DNA of 64,000 nt from Burkholderia sp. FERM BP-3421 (GTDB lineage Bacteria; Pseudomonadota; Gammaproteobacteria; Burkholderiales; Burkholderiaceae). Below the pieces are notes generated by a model. That model saw only the letters and a list, made by a program, of their open reading frames with translations. It ran no database searches and was not told where the DNA came from. Of this stretch, positions 53,170 through 61,910 are shown in pieces. The translations under genes were made by a program, and so were the position numbers. The DNA lies in assembly GCF_028657905.1 (NCBI RefSeq), contig NZ_CP117782.1, positions 2,852,001 through 2,916,000 on the forward strand. The letters run 5' to 3'. Positions within the stretch are counted from its first letter, which is position 1. Each line of letters starts with the position of its first letter.

Positions 53170-53502
53170 TCAACGCGCCGGCTTCAGCGTCGGAAATGCC
53201 GGCTCGGGCTCGGACTCGCCCCCCGCGCCGTCCCCGACGTCGCTTTCGAGCGCGTACAACCATGCGAGCAGTTCGGCCACCGCCTGATACAACTGCGGCG
53301 GAATCCTCGAATCCAGATCGACCTGCATCAGCAGCGACACCATCTCCGGCGCCGTATGCACGTAGAGGCCCGCCTCCTTCGCGCGCGCGACGATCATCTC
53401 GGCGACCAGCCCGTAGCCCTTCGCGATCACGCGCGGCGCCGCATCCCCGCCCTTCGCGTCGTAGGCCAGCGCGGCCGCGCTCTTGCGATGGGTGCGGCTC
53501 AT
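53170..53502 (-). CDS. flhX: FlhX: free-standing FlhB C-terminal-domain homologue
   Basis: A protein of 110 residues that aligns only with the cytoplasmic C-terminal domain of FlhB: AALAYDAKGGDAAPRVIAKG, then VHTAPEMVSLLMQVDLDSRI, PPQLYQAVAELLAWLYAL. The FlhB membrane part and the NPTH self-cleavage site are absent; the protein begins at the position where cleaved FlhB-CC would start. Such FlhX proteins can stand in for the C-fragment of FlhB in some bacteria. The start overlaps the stop of the fliK-like gene by 4 bp, so the two are translationally coupled. A short acidic/Gly-rich tail closes it. Confidence 0.9.
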   Translation of the reverse strand: MSRTHRKSAAALAYDAKGGDAAPRVIAKGYGLVAEMIVARAKEAGLYVHTAPEMVSLLMQVDLDSRIPPQLYQAVAELLAWLYALESDVGDGAGGESEPEPAFPTLKPAR

Positions 53503-54881
53503 GGCAGCAGCTCCCAGTCGTCGAGCGGATCGCGCACCGGCGCCCGGGCGGGCTGCTTCGGCTTCGGTTCGGCCGGCAGCACCTCGGTCACGACCGCGCT
53601 GCGCGCATAGGCCGACGCGGCGGCGTGCGCGGCGGCGGTGTCGAAGCTCTCCGGGGCATCCTCGATCGCGCGGATCGACAGCCCGCTCAGTTGCAGACCC
53701 GCCGCCGCGAGCCGCTGGCGCAGCTGTTCCCCATGCGATGAAAGCCGCGCCGCGCCGGTCTCGTTCGCGCGCAGGCGCGCGGTGATCTGCTCGCCATTCA
53801 GCGTGAGGTCCGCGTCGACCATGCCGAGCGACGGCAAGGCCAGCGTGAGCCGGGTGCGCCAGGCGATCCCGTCGCCGGGATCGGCCGCCCCCGGGTCGCG
53901 CCCGCGCGTGTCGTCCGGCTCGATCAGCCAGTCGAGCCGCGCGCCCGGCCACACCTCGCCGATCCAGCGAAACTGGTCGGTCGCCAGCAAGTCGAGCTGT
54001 TGGCGCACGATCGGCAGCGTCGCCGGATGCAGCGACGACGCGAGCGAGGCGGGCGGATCGGCACTCGCCTCGCCGCGCGTCGCGCCCTGGGTCGCGCTGC
54101 TGCTCAAGGTCTTGGCGTCCGGCTCCGGCGTTCCATAGGCGCCGGCCGCGCGGGCGGGCGGCGCGCCCGCTCCGGATTGGGCCGGGTTCTGCGGCGCGGC
54201 GGAGGCGCCCTGCGTCTGCGCGCCGGCGTCGCCCGCCGGCCGGCCCGCCTGCGGCAAGGGCAGGCGCGCGGCGAGCGCCTCGGCGAGCGGATCGTCGGGC
54301 GCGGGCTGCGCCCCGCCCGGCCGCGCCGACGCAAACACGCCGTCATCCGCGAATTGCGCCTGCGGCTCGCGCGCGAGCATCGCGAAGCTGCGCTGGCCGG
54401 CCAGCCATTGGGCAAGATGGGATTCGTAGAACAGGCCGCTGTCGGCCACCGCCTGCACGAGCGCGCTGCTCAGCGCCGCCGCGGGCGAAGCCGGCGCGCC
54501 GCCCGAGGCCTGCGCGCGCGCCGCGGCGTCGGCCGGCGCGCCGCCGGCTGCCGCCGGCTGCTGCGCGATCGCGGCCTGCGGACTCGGCCCGCTCGGCAAC
54601 AGGGGCGCGTTGCCCAGCACCGGCGCGCTCGCTTCGCCGCCGAAACGGGAAATCGCATCGAGCGTCAGCGCCACCTCGGACAGCACCGCCTGCGCCGACG
54701 CGAGCGGCGGCCCGGCCGCGCCGGCCGGCAGCGGCGCGGGCGCGGCCGTGCCCGACGCGGTCGCCGAGGTGCCGACCTGCGGCGTCGCGGCGCCGGCCGA
54801 CGGGGCCGTCACGGGGGTATTCAGCAGGCTGTCGATGCGGCTCGCCAGGATGGCGGCGGCAACTGTGTCGATACCGGTCAT
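53499..54881 (-). CDS. Second FliK-like hook-length control protein
   Basis: A protein of 460 residues. A long Ala/Pro/Gln-rich disordered N-terminal two thirds is followed by a FliK C-terminal-type domain: LTLALPSLGMVDADLTLNGE, ITARLRANETGAARLSSHGE, LRQRLAAAGLQLSGLSI. This is the part that contacts the FlhB C-domain to switch export substrates. It is a paralogue of the fliK at 61911-63296. It lies in a minus-strand run fliS-fliT-fliK2-flhX. Whether it acts in hook-length control or a different switch is unknown. Confidence 0.85.
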   Translation of the reverse strand: MTGIDTVAAAILASRIDSLLNTPVTAPSAGAATPQVGTSATASGTAAPAPLPAGAAGPPLASAQAVLSEVALTLDAISRFGGEASAPVLGNAPLLPSGPSPQAAIAQQPAAAGGAPADAAARAQASGGAPASPAAALSSALVQAVADSGLFYESHLAQWLAGQRSFAMLAREPQAQFADDGVFASARPGGAQPAPDDPLAEALAARLPLPQAGRPAGDAGAQTQGASAAPQNPAQSGAGAPPARAAGAYGTPEPDAKTLSSSATQGATRGEASADPPASLASSLHPATLPIVRQQLDLLATDQFRWIGEVWPGARLDWLIEPDDTRGRDPGAADPGDGIAWRTRLTLALPSLGMVDADLTLNGEQITARLRANETGAARLSSHGEQLRQRLAAAGLQLSGLSIRAIEDAPESFDTAAAHAAASAYARSAVVTEVLPAEPKPKQPARAPVRDPLDDWELLP

Positions 54882-54983
54882 CGTGAATCCTGGCGCGGGC
54901 CGGAGAGAAAGCGGGACGATTCCGCGCAGCGGCCGTCCAGCGCGACGGGCGCCGCGCGGCGCCGGCGCGTGTGCATCGGACGG

Positions 54984-55319
54984 TCAGCGACGCGCCTGGT
55001 ACAGGTCCTTCAACACCTTGGTCGAACGCCCGGTTTCGAACAGCGCCGACAGGCGCGCGACGTCGGGGCTCGCGAGATCGCGGATCGCCGCGTCGTCGGC
55101 GAGAATCTGGCGAATCAGTTCGTACTTGCGGCCGCGCTCGGACTCATCGAGCGCAATCCCCGGCCCGGCGGCCTCCTTCAGGCTGTCGACGAGCCGCAGA
55201 TATTCCTCCTGCAACCCGCCCAGCGCCTGCCACTCCTCGCCGCGGGCGGCGATCAGCATGCGGCCGGACACGGCCGCGATCGCTTCGTAGCGTGCGATGT
55301 ATTCGGCTTTCGGGCTCAT
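54984..55319 (-). CDS. fliT: Flagellar export chaperone FliT
   Basis: A protein of 111 residues, helical and charged. IARYEAIAAVSGRMLIAARG with EEWQALGGLQEEY is the FliT four-helix pattern. It is the chaperone for the filament cap FliD and, in enterics, a regulator of FlhDC. Its start overlaps the fliS stop by 4 bp. Confidence 0.9.
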   Translation of the reverse strand: MSPKAEYIARYEAIAAVSGRMLIAARGEEWQALGGLQEEYLRLVDSLKEAAGPGIALDESERGRKYELIRQILADDAAIRDLASPDVARLSALFETGRSTKVLKDLYQARR

Positions 55320-55750
55320 CTCGGCAATTCCGTCCCGGCTTGTGCGCTCATCTTCGCGAATTCGGGCGCGATCCCCGTCCAGGCTTCCTCGAGCGTGGCG
55401 AGCAGCCCGTCGACCTCGACCAGCATCGGTTCGCTCGATTGCACGTTGGCTTCGAGCAGCCGGCGGCTGATATAGGTGTAAAGCGCGTCGAGCCGGCCCG
55501 CGATCTCGCCGCCGACGTCGAGGTTCAGCGATTGCTGCAAACCGTTCTCGACGATCCGGATCGCCTTGCCGATCGCATCGCCGCGCGCCGCGACATTGCC
55601 CTGTTGCAGATGCATCCGCGCCAGCGCGATGGCTTGCCGCGCCCCCTGGTACAGCATGGCGATCAGACGATGAGGGTTCGCGCCCATCACCCCTGTTTCG
55701 ACGCCGACCCGAGCATAGGCGCTGGCTCCAGCGTGTCCTGGGGAAAACAT
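55316..55750 (-). CDS. fliS: Flagellin export chaperone FliS
   Basis: A protein of 144 residues. The segments VMGANPHRLIAMLYQGARQA and GKAIRIVENGLQQSLNLDVG, then LYTYISRRLLEAN, are diagnostic of FliS. It binds the C-terminus of flagellin before export. A sigma-28 promoter lies at 55832-55858, giving about 75 nt of leader. Confidence 0.95.
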   Translation of the reverse strand: MFSPGHAGASAYARVGVETGVMGANPHRLIAMLYQGARQAIALARMHLQQGNVAARGDAIGKAIRIVENGLQQSLNLDVGGEIAGRLDALYTYISRRLLEANVQSSEPMLVEVDGLLATLEEAWTGIAPEFAKMSAQAGTELPR

Positions 55751-55831
55751 GGCGGCCTCCTAATTTTGAGATAAGTGGCGTAGGTCAGGCCCGCCGCCGC
55801 GCAGCGCACGGTGCGAGAAGGTCTACCGGAG

Positions 55832-55858
55832 TTATCGGAAAGGAATGTAAAAGCTTTA
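55832..55858 (-). promoter_or_regulatory. Sigma-28 (FliA) promoter of fliST-fliK2-flhX
   Basis: On the minus strand TAAAGCTT (55851-55858), 11-bp spacer, TCCGATAA (55832-55839). One mismatch in each element against the consensus. Confidence 0.88.
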
Positions 55859-55891
55859 GGGAAAACGCCCGGAAAACACCCCGAAACCGAC

Positions 55892-56236
55892 TCAAACCGA
55901 CATTTGCATGATGTCGTTGTAGGCGCTCACCAACTTATTGCGCACCTGCAGGCCGAACTGGAAGCCGATGCCGGCCTTCTGCATGTCGACCATCACGTCG
56001 TTGAGCGACACGTTCGAGGCGCCGATCTCGAATGCCTTGGCCTGTTCGAGCGAGCGCTGCTGGTCACCGCTGATCTTGTCGAGCGAGGCCTTCATCGCGC
56101 TCGCGAAAGTGCCCGCCGTGGCCGCGCCCGATCCCGCCAGGGCGGCGCTGGGGCTGGCGGTTCCGCCCGACGCCTGCGCGGCCATCGCCTGCATCTGTTG
56201 CAAAGCCGAAGCGATTCCGTTGACGGGGGCAGTCAT
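55892..56236 (-). CDS. fliE: Flagellar hook-basal body adaptor FliE
   Basis: A protein of 114 residues. The C-terminal two thirds match FliE: FEIGASNVSLNDVMVDMQKA, GIGFQFGLQVRNKLVSAYND, IMQMSV. The N-terminal third is Ala/Gln-rich. FliE joins the MS-ring to the rod and is the first rod component exported. It faces fliF. A terminator-like hairpin lies in its leader. Confidence 0.95.
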   Translation of the reverse strand: MTAPVNGIASALQQMQAMAAQASGGTASPSAALAGSGAATAGTFASAMKASLDKISGDQQRSLEQAKAFEIGASNVSLNDVMVDMQKAGIGFQFGLQVRNKLVSAYNDIMQMSV

Positions 56237-56249
56237 GTGGTTCTCCGCG

Positions 56250-56276
56250 AAAAAGCCGGCCGGGTCGAGGGCCGGC
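56250..56276 (-). terminator. Terminator-shaped hairpin in the fliE leader
   Basis: GCCGGCC (56255-56261) pairs with GGCCGGC (56270-56276) over an 8-nt loop. On the minus strand five T follow immediately (56250-56254). It ends 13 nt before the fliE start codon, so it overlaps the leader of fliE. It may attenuate fliE. Confidence 0.6.
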
Positions 56277-56483
56277 CGTCGTCCGGTGGCGCGCCCGTCG
56301 CGGGGGCCATGCCGGATTGCGAAAAAGCATAGCAGCCGGGCTCGCATCAAAGCCGCGAAAGTACGGGTGAAACCCCGCTCTATTCCTCCGATCAGCCCGC
56401 ACGCGCGTACGGATAATCGCATCGTGTCAATGTGCGCCCGCTCGTCCGAACGGGCCCTAAGCCCGCTTGGAGAACACCGAAGC

Positions 56484-58262
56484 ATGGATTCGCAGGCCAA
56501 CTCGCTGATCAACCCCGATGCCCGCGCGAGCCTCGCCGCCACGCCGCCCAATGCCGCGGCCGCGGCCGGCGCGCTGCCGGGCGGCGCAGGGGCAGGCGCG
56601 GACTTCGGCCTGGGCGGCTTCGCCGAGCGCTTCTCCGGCCTGTCGCGGATGCGCACCAACCCGCGCCTGCCGTTCATCATCATCACCGCGCTCGCGATCG
56701 CCGCGATCGTCGGCCTCGTGCTGTGGAGCCGCGCGCCCGATTACCGCGTGCTGTACAGCAACCTGTCCGACCGCGACGGCGGCGCGATCATCGCCGCGCT
56801 GCAACAGGCCAACGTGCCGTACAAGTTCGCCGATGCCGGCGGCGCGATCCTCGTGCCGTCGAACCAGGTGCACGAGACGCGCCTGCGGCTCGCGTCGATG
56901 GGGCTGCCCAAGGGCGGCTCGGTCGGCTTCGAGCTGATGGACAACCAGAAATTCGGCATCAGCCAGTTCGCCGAGCAGGTGAACTACCAGCGCGCGCTCG
57001 AAGGCGAGCTGCAGCGCACGATCGAATCGATCAACGCGGTGCGCGGCGCGCGCGTCCACCTCGCGATCCCGAAGCCGTCGGTGTTCGTGCGCGACCGCGA
57101 GGCGCCGTCGGCGTCGGTGTTCGTCGACCTGTACCCGGGCCGCGTGCTCGACGAGGGTCAGGTGGCGGCGATCACGCGGATGGTCGCGTCGGGCGTGCCC
57201 GACATGCCGGTCAAGAACGTCACGATCGTCGACCAGGACGGCAACCTGCTGACCCAGCCCGCCGCCGCGAGCGGCCTCGACGCGAGCCAGCTCAAGTATG
57301 TGCAGCAGGTCGAGCGCAACACCCAGAAGCGCATCGACGCGATCCTCGCGCCGATCTTCGGCGCCGGCAACGCGCGCGCGCAGGTCAGCGCCGACATCGA
57401 TTTCGCCAAGGTCGAGCAGACCTCGGAGAGCTACGGCCCGAACGCCACGCCGCAGCAATCCGCGATCCGCAGCCAGCAGACCAGCACCGCGACGGAACTC
57501 GCGCAGAGCGGCGCCTCGGGCGTGCCGGGCGCGCTGTCGAACACGCCGCCGCAGCCGGCGTCCGCGCCGATCGTCGCGGGCAACGGCCAGAACGGCGCGC
57601 AGTCGACGCCGGTCAGCGACCGCAAGGACTCAACGACCAACTACGAGCTCGACAAGACCGTGCGCCACGTCGAGCAGGCGATGGGCGGCATCAAGCGGCT
57701 GTCGGTCGCGGTGGTGGTCAACTACCAGCCGAGCGCCGACGCGAAGGGCCACGTGACGATGCAGCCGCTGCCCGCGCCGAAGCTCGCGCAGATCGAGCAG
57801 CTCGTGAAGGACGCGATGGGCTACGACGAGAAGCGCGGCGACTCGGTCAACGTGGTCAACAGCGCGTTCACGACGGCCGCCGATCCGTACGCCGACCTGC
57901 CGTGGTGGCGTCAGCCGGACATGATCGAGCTGGCCAAGGATGTCGCGAAGTGGCTCGGCATCGCCGGCGCGGCCGCCGCACTCTACTTCATGTTCGTGCG
58001 CCCGGCGATGCGCCGCGCGTTTCCGTCCGCCGAGTCGGTCGCCGCGGCGGCGCTGCCCGCGCCGAACGAACCGATCGCGCTCGACGGCCTGCCCGCGCTG
58101 GACAAGCCGGCCGCCAACGATGAACCCGATCCCGCCCTGCTGGCGTTCGAGAACGAGAAGGGCCGCTACGAACGCAATCTCGACTACGCGCGCACCATCG
58201 CGCGCCAGGATCCGAAGATCGTCGCAACCGTCGTGAAGAACTGGGTGTCCGATGAACGCTGA
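56484..58262 (+). CDS. fliF: Flagellar MS-ring protein FliF
   Basis: A protein of 592 residues. A first membrane segment (LPFIIITALAIAAIVGLVLW) is followed by the ring-building domains (DYRVLYSNLSDRDGGAIIAA, VRGARVHLAIPKPSVFVRDR). A second membrane segment near residue 500 (IAGAAAALYFMFVRPAM) precedes a cytoplasmic C-tail that binds FliG. Forms the MS-ring, the base of the flagellum. Its end overlaps fliG by 11 bp. First gene of fliFGHIJK. Confidence 0.97.
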   Translation: MDSQANSLINPDARASLAATPPNAAAAAGALPGGAGAGADFGLGGFAERFSGLSRMRTNPRLPFIIITALAIAAIVGLVLWSRAPDYRVLYSNLSDRDGGAIIAALQQANVPYKFADAGGAILVPSNQVHETRLRLASMGLPKGGSVGFELMDNQKFGISQFAEQVNYQRALEGELQRTIESINAVRGARVHLAIPKPSVFVRDREAPSASVFVDLYPGRVLDEGQVAAITRMVASGVPDMPVKNVTIVDQDGNLLTQPAAASGLDASQLKYVQQVERNTQKRIDAILAPIFGAGNARAQVSADIDFAKVEQTSESYGPNATPQQSAIRSQQTSTATELAQSGASGVPGALSNTPPQPASAPIVAGNGQNGAQSTPVSDRKDSTTNYELDKTVRHVEQAMGGIKRLSVAVVVNYQPSADAKGHVTMQPLPAPKLAQIEQLVKDAMGYDEKRGDSVNVVNSAFTTAADPYADLPWWRQPDMIELAKDVAKWLGIAGAAAALYFMFVRPAMRRAFPSAESVAAAALPAPNEPIALDGLPALDKPAANDEPDPALLAFENEKGRYERNLDYARTIARQDPKIVATVVKNWVSDER

Positions 58263-59247
58263 AGGTTTGACCAAGAGCGCGCTCCTGCTGATGTCGATCG
58301 GCGAGGAAGAGGCCGCGCAGGTATTCAAGTTCCTCGCGCCGCGCGAGGTCCAGAAGATCGGCGCCGCGATGGCCGCGCTGAAGAACGTCACGCGCGAGCA
58401 GGTCGAGGAGGTGCTGCACGAATTCGCCAAGGAAGCCGAGCAGCACACCGCGCTGTCGCTCGATTCGAGCGACTACATCCGCACGGTGCTAACCAAGGCG
58501 CTCGGCGAGGACAAGGCCGGCGTGCTGATCGACCGGATCCTCCAGGGCAGCGACACGAGCGGCATCGAAGGCCTCAAGTGGATGGACTCGAGCGCGGTCG
58601 CCGAGCTGATCAAGAACGAGCACCCGCAGATCATCGCGACGATCCTCGTCCACCTCGATCGCGACCAGGCCTCCGAGATCGCATCGTGCTTCACCGAGCG
58701 GCTGCGCAACGACGTGCTGCTGCGGATCGCGACGCTCGACGGCATCCAGCCGGCCGCGCTGCGCGAGCTGGACGACGTGCTGACGGGTCTGCTGTCCGGC
58801 AGCGACAACCTGAAGCGCAGCCCGATGGGCGGCATCCGCACGGCGGCCGAGATCCTCAACTTCATGACGAGCGTGCATGAGGAAGCGGTGCTGGAGAACG
58901 TCAAGCAGTACGACGCGGACCTCGCGCAGAAGATCGTCGACCAGATGTTCGTGTTCGAGAACCTGCTCGACCTCGAAGATCGCGCGATCCAGCTGCTGCT
59001 CAAGGAAGTGGAATCCGAGGCGCTGATCATCGCGCTGAAGGGCGCGCCGCCCGCGCTGCGCCAGAAGTTCCTGTCCAACATGTCGCAGCGCGCGGCCGAA
59101 CTGCTCGCCGAGGATCTCGACGCGCGCGGCCCGGTGCGCGTGTCCGAGGTGGAAACGCAGCAGCGCAAGATCCTGCAGGTCGTGCGCAACCTCGCCGAGA
59201 GCGGCCAGATCGTGCTCGGCGGCAAGGCGGAAGACGCCTATGTCTGA
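58252..59247 (+). CDS. fliG: Flagellar motor switch protein FliG
   Basis: A protein of 331 residues with the N-terminal FliF-binding domain (LTKSALLLMSIGEEEAAQVF), middle domain (NEHPQIIATILVHLDRDQAS with EHPQ motif) and C-terminal torque domain (FENLLDLEDRAIQLLLKEVE, then LDARGPVRVSEVE). The charged torque residues are in place. Rotor component touching MotA. Overlaps fliH by 8 bp. Confidence 0.97.
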   Translation: MNAEGLTKSALLLMSIGEEEAAQVFKFLAPREVQKIGAAMAALKNVTREQVEEVLHEFAKEAEQHTALSLDSSDYIRTVLTKALGEDKAGVLIDRILQGSDTSGIEGLKWMDSSAVAELIKNEHPQIIATILVHLDRDQASEIASCFTERLRNDVLLRIATLDGIQPAALRELDDVLTGLLSGSDNLKRSPMGGIRTAAEILNFMTSVHEEAVLENVKQYDADLAQKIVDQMFVFENLLDLEDRAIQLLLKEVESEALIIALKGAPPALRQKFLSNMSQRAAELLAEDLDARGPVRVSEVETQQRKILQVVRNLAESGQIVLGGKAEDAYV

Positions 59248-59932
59248 TCCGTCGAGCGCTCGCGCGAAGCCGCTCACCGCGTACCAGCGGTGGGAGATGG
59301 CCTCGTTCGATCCGCCGCCCCCGCCGCCGCCCGACGACGGCGGCGTGGCGGCCGCGGCGGCCGCGGCGGCGCTCGCGGCGGACCTGCAGCGCGTGCGCGA
59401 CGCCGCGCATGCGGAAGGCCATGCGGCGGGCCACGTCGAAGGCCAGGCGCTCGGCTACCAGGCCGGTTATGAACAGGGCCGCGCGCAGGGCTTCGAGGCC
59501 GGCCAGATCGATGCGCACACGCAGGCCGCCCAGCTCGCGGCGCTCGCCGCCTCGTTCAGGGACGCGCTCGCCGGCGTCGAACACCTCCTCGCCGACGACC
59601 TCGCGACGCTCGCGCTCGACATCGCGCAACAGGTCGTGCGCCATCACGTGCAGCACGACCCCGCCGCGCTGATCGCGGCGGCCCGCGAGATCCTCGCGGC
59701 CGAACCCGCGCTCGCGGGCGCCCCCTACCTGCTCGTGAATCCGGCCGACCTGCCGGTCATCGAGGCCTACCTGAAGGACGAACTCGACGCGCTCGGCTGG
59801 AGCGTGCGCACCGAGCCCGCGATCGAACGCGGCGGCTGCAGCGCGCACGCCGCGACGGGCGAAGTCGACGCGACGCTGACGACCCGCTGGGAGCGGGTCG
59901 CCGCCGCGCTCGGCAAGGTGAGCGCGTGGTGA
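59240..59932 (+). CDS. fliH: Flagellar export ATPase regulator FliH
   Basis: A protein of 230 residues. It opens with a Pro/Asp/Ala-rich stretch and has a middle part rich in Gly (GHAAGHVEGQALGYQAGYEQ, GRAQGFEAGQ), the GxxxG repeats characteristic of FliH. The C-terminal domain (LALDIAQQVVRHHVQHDPAA) follows. It binds and restrains FliI at the export gate. Overlaps fliI by 4 bp. Confidence 0.95.
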   Translation: MSDPSSARAKPLTAYQRWEMASFDPPPPPPPDDGGVAAAAAAAALAADLQRVRDAAHAEGHAAGHVEGQALGYQAGYEQGRAQGFEAGQIDAHTQAAQLAALAASFRDALAGVEHLLADDLATLALDIAQQVVRHHVQHDPAALIAAAREILAAEPALAGAPYLLVNPADLPVIEAYLKDELDALGWSVRTEPAIERGGCSAHAATGEVDATLTTRWERVAAALGKVSAW

Positions 59933-61404
59933 ACGCGATCGCCCGCGACGACCTCACGCCGCTCGAACACGAGCTGGCGCTGGCGTCGCACGGCGCGCGC
60001 GCCGCCGCGCCGGCCGCGCTCGCGAATCCGCATCTCGCCCACTGGCGCCAGCATCTCGACGCGCTGCGCGCGCGTAACGCCCGCGCGCTGCCGCTGCGCC
60101 CGTGCGGGCGCCTGACGCGCGCTGCCGGCCTGGTGCTGGAAGCGATCGGGCTGCGCCTGTCGGTCGGCGCCGAGTGCACGATCGAATTGCCCCCGGGCAG
60201 CACACTGCCGCTCGCCGAGGCCGAAGTCGTCGGCTTCGCGGGCGAACGCCTGTTCCTGATGCCGACCACCGACGTCGCCGGCGTGCTGCCGGGCGCGCGC
60301 GTGTGGCCGCTCGAAAGCGCGCCCATCGCCGACCCGATGTCCGGCGCGAAGCGGCTGCCGGTCGGCTGGAACCTGCTCGGCCGCGTCGTCGACGCGTCGG
60401 GCCGCCCGCTCGACAGCCTCGGGCCGCTCGCCGCGCAGGTCGATGCGCCGCTCACCGCGCCCTCGATCAACCCGCTCGACCGCGAACCGATCCATCACGT
60501 GCTCGATGTCGGCGTGCGCGCGATCAACACCTTGCTGACCGTCGGCCGCGGCCAGCGCATGGGCCTGTTCGCGGGCTCCGGCGTCGGCAAGTCGGTGCTG
60601 CTCGGCACCATGGCGCGCTACACCAGCGCCGAGGTGATCGTGATCGGGCTGATCGGCGAACGCGGCCGCGAAGTGAAGGAGTTCATCGAGCAGATCCTCG
60701 GCGAGGACGGGCTCGCGCGCTCGGTCGTGGTGGCCGCGCCGGCCGACGTGTCGCCGCTGCTGCGCATGCAGGGCGCCGCCTACGCGACCACGCTCGCCGA
60801 ATATTTCCGCGACCAGGGCAAGCACGTGCTGCTGCTGATGGATTCGCTGACGCGCTATGCGATGGCGCAGCGCGAGATCGCGCTCGCGATCGGCGAGCCG
60901 CCCGCGACCAAGGGCTATCCGCCGTCGGTGTTCGCGAAGCTGCCCGCGCTCGTCGAGCGCACCGGCAACGGCCCGGAAGGCGGCGGCTCGATCACGGCGT
61001 TCTATACCGTGCTCACCGAGGGCGACGACCAGCAGGATCCGATCGCCGACTCCGCGCGCGCGATCCTCGACGGCCACATCGTGCTGTCGCGCTCGCTCGC
61101 CGAGGCGGGCCACTATCCGGCCATCGACATCGAGCAATCGATCAGCCGCGCGATGACCGCGCTGATCGACGACGCGCATCTCGACCGCGTGCGCCAGTTC
61201 AAGCAGATGCTGTCGCGCTACCAGCGCAATCGCGACCTGATCGCGGTGGGCGCCTACGCCGCCGGCCGCGACGCGCAGCTCGACCGCGCGATCGCGCTCT
61301 ATCCGCGCATCGAGGCCTTCCTGCAACAGGGCTTCCGCGAATGCGCGCCGTTCGCGCCGAGCCTCGCCGCGCTCGACGCGCTGTTCGACACCGAAGGAGG
61401 CTGA
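59929..61404 (+). CDS. fliI: Flagellum-specific export ATPase FliI
   Basis: A protein of 491 residues with start codon GTG at 59929 overlapping the fliH stop (GTGA). GTG at 59926 is an alternative. Walker A is GLFAGSGVGKSVLLG (Lys221), Walker B is VLLLMDSLTRYAMAQ, and AIDIEQSISRAM follows. F1-ATPase-beta-like hexamer that unfolds or primes export substrates for the type III gate. An N-terminal extension of about 25 residues is Ala-rich. Confidence 0.97.
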   Translation: MNAIARDDLTPLEHELALASHGARAAAPAALANPHLAHWRQHLDALRARNARALPLRPCGRLTRAAGLVLEAIGLRLSVGAECTIELPPGSTLPLAEAEVVGFAGERLFLMPTTDVAGVLPGARVWPLESAPIADPMSGAKRLPVGWNLLGRVVDASGRPLDSLGPLAAQVDAPLTAPSINPLDREPIHHVLDVGVRAINTLLTVGRGQRMGLFAGSGVGKSVLLGTMARYTSAEVIVIGLIGERGREVKEFIEQILGEDGLARSVVVAAPADVSPLLRMQGAAYATTLAEYFRDQGKHVLLLMDSLTRYAMAQREIALAIGEPPATKGYPPSVFAKLPALVERTGNGPEGGGSITAFYTVLTEGDDQQDPIADSARAILDGHIVLSRSLAEAGHYPAIDIEQSISRAMTALIDDAHLDRVRQFKQMLSRYQRNRDLIAVGAYAAGRDAQLDRAIALYPRIEAFLQQGFRECAPFAPSLAALDALFDTEGG

Positions 61405-61406
61405 CC

Positions 61407-61874
61407 ATGGCTCAAAGCTTTCCGCTCCAGTTGCTGCTCGATCGCGCGCTCGACGCGCTCGACCACGCGACCAAGCAACTCGGCCACGCGCAGCGCGACC
61501 GCACCGATGCGCAAACGCAGCTCGACGCGCTGCTGCGCTACCGCGACGAATACCACGCGAACTTCGCGATCTCCGCGCAGACCGGCATGCCGGCCGGCAG
61601 CTGGCTCAACTTCCAGGCCTTCATCAACACGCTCGACGACGCGATCGGCCAGCAGCGGCGCGTGCTGGCCGCGGCCGAGGCGCGCATCGACGCGGCCCGC
61701 CCCGAGTGGCAGGCCAAGAAACGCACCGTGGGCTCGTTCGAGATCCTGCAGGCCCGCGGCGCGCAACAGGAAGCCCAACGCGTCGCGAAACGCGAGCAGC
61801 GCGACGCCGACGAACACGCGGCCAAAGTGCTGCGGATGCGCAAAGACGCGGCAAACGCCGACGCGGCAAAATAA
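61407..61874 (+). CDS. fliJ: Flagellar export protein FliJ
   Basis: A protein of 155 residues, almost entirely coiled coil (LQLLLDRALDALDHATKQLG, LQARGAQQEAQRVAKREQRD). GAAGGAGG precedes the ATG, with fliI ending 2 bp upstream. It forms the stalk of the FliHIJ complex and escorts chaperones to the gate. Confidence 0.95.
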   Translation: MAQSFPLQLLLDRALDALDHATKQLGHAQRDRTDAQTQLDALLRYRDEYHANFAISAQTGMPAGSWLNFQAFINTLDDAIGQQRRVLAAAEARIDAARPEWQAKKRTVGSFEILQARGAQQEAQRVAKREQRDADEHAAKVLRMRKDAANADAAK

Positions 61875-61910
61875 GCGCCGCGCGAACCGAACCCGAACCT
61901 GAGACCCGCC

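Noticed and set aside
56360..56400. A sigma-28-like site upstream of fliF
   Set aside because: An 11-bp spacer and TCCGATCA are present, but the -35 (TGAAACCC) matches poorly; fliF is also expected to be an early gene.
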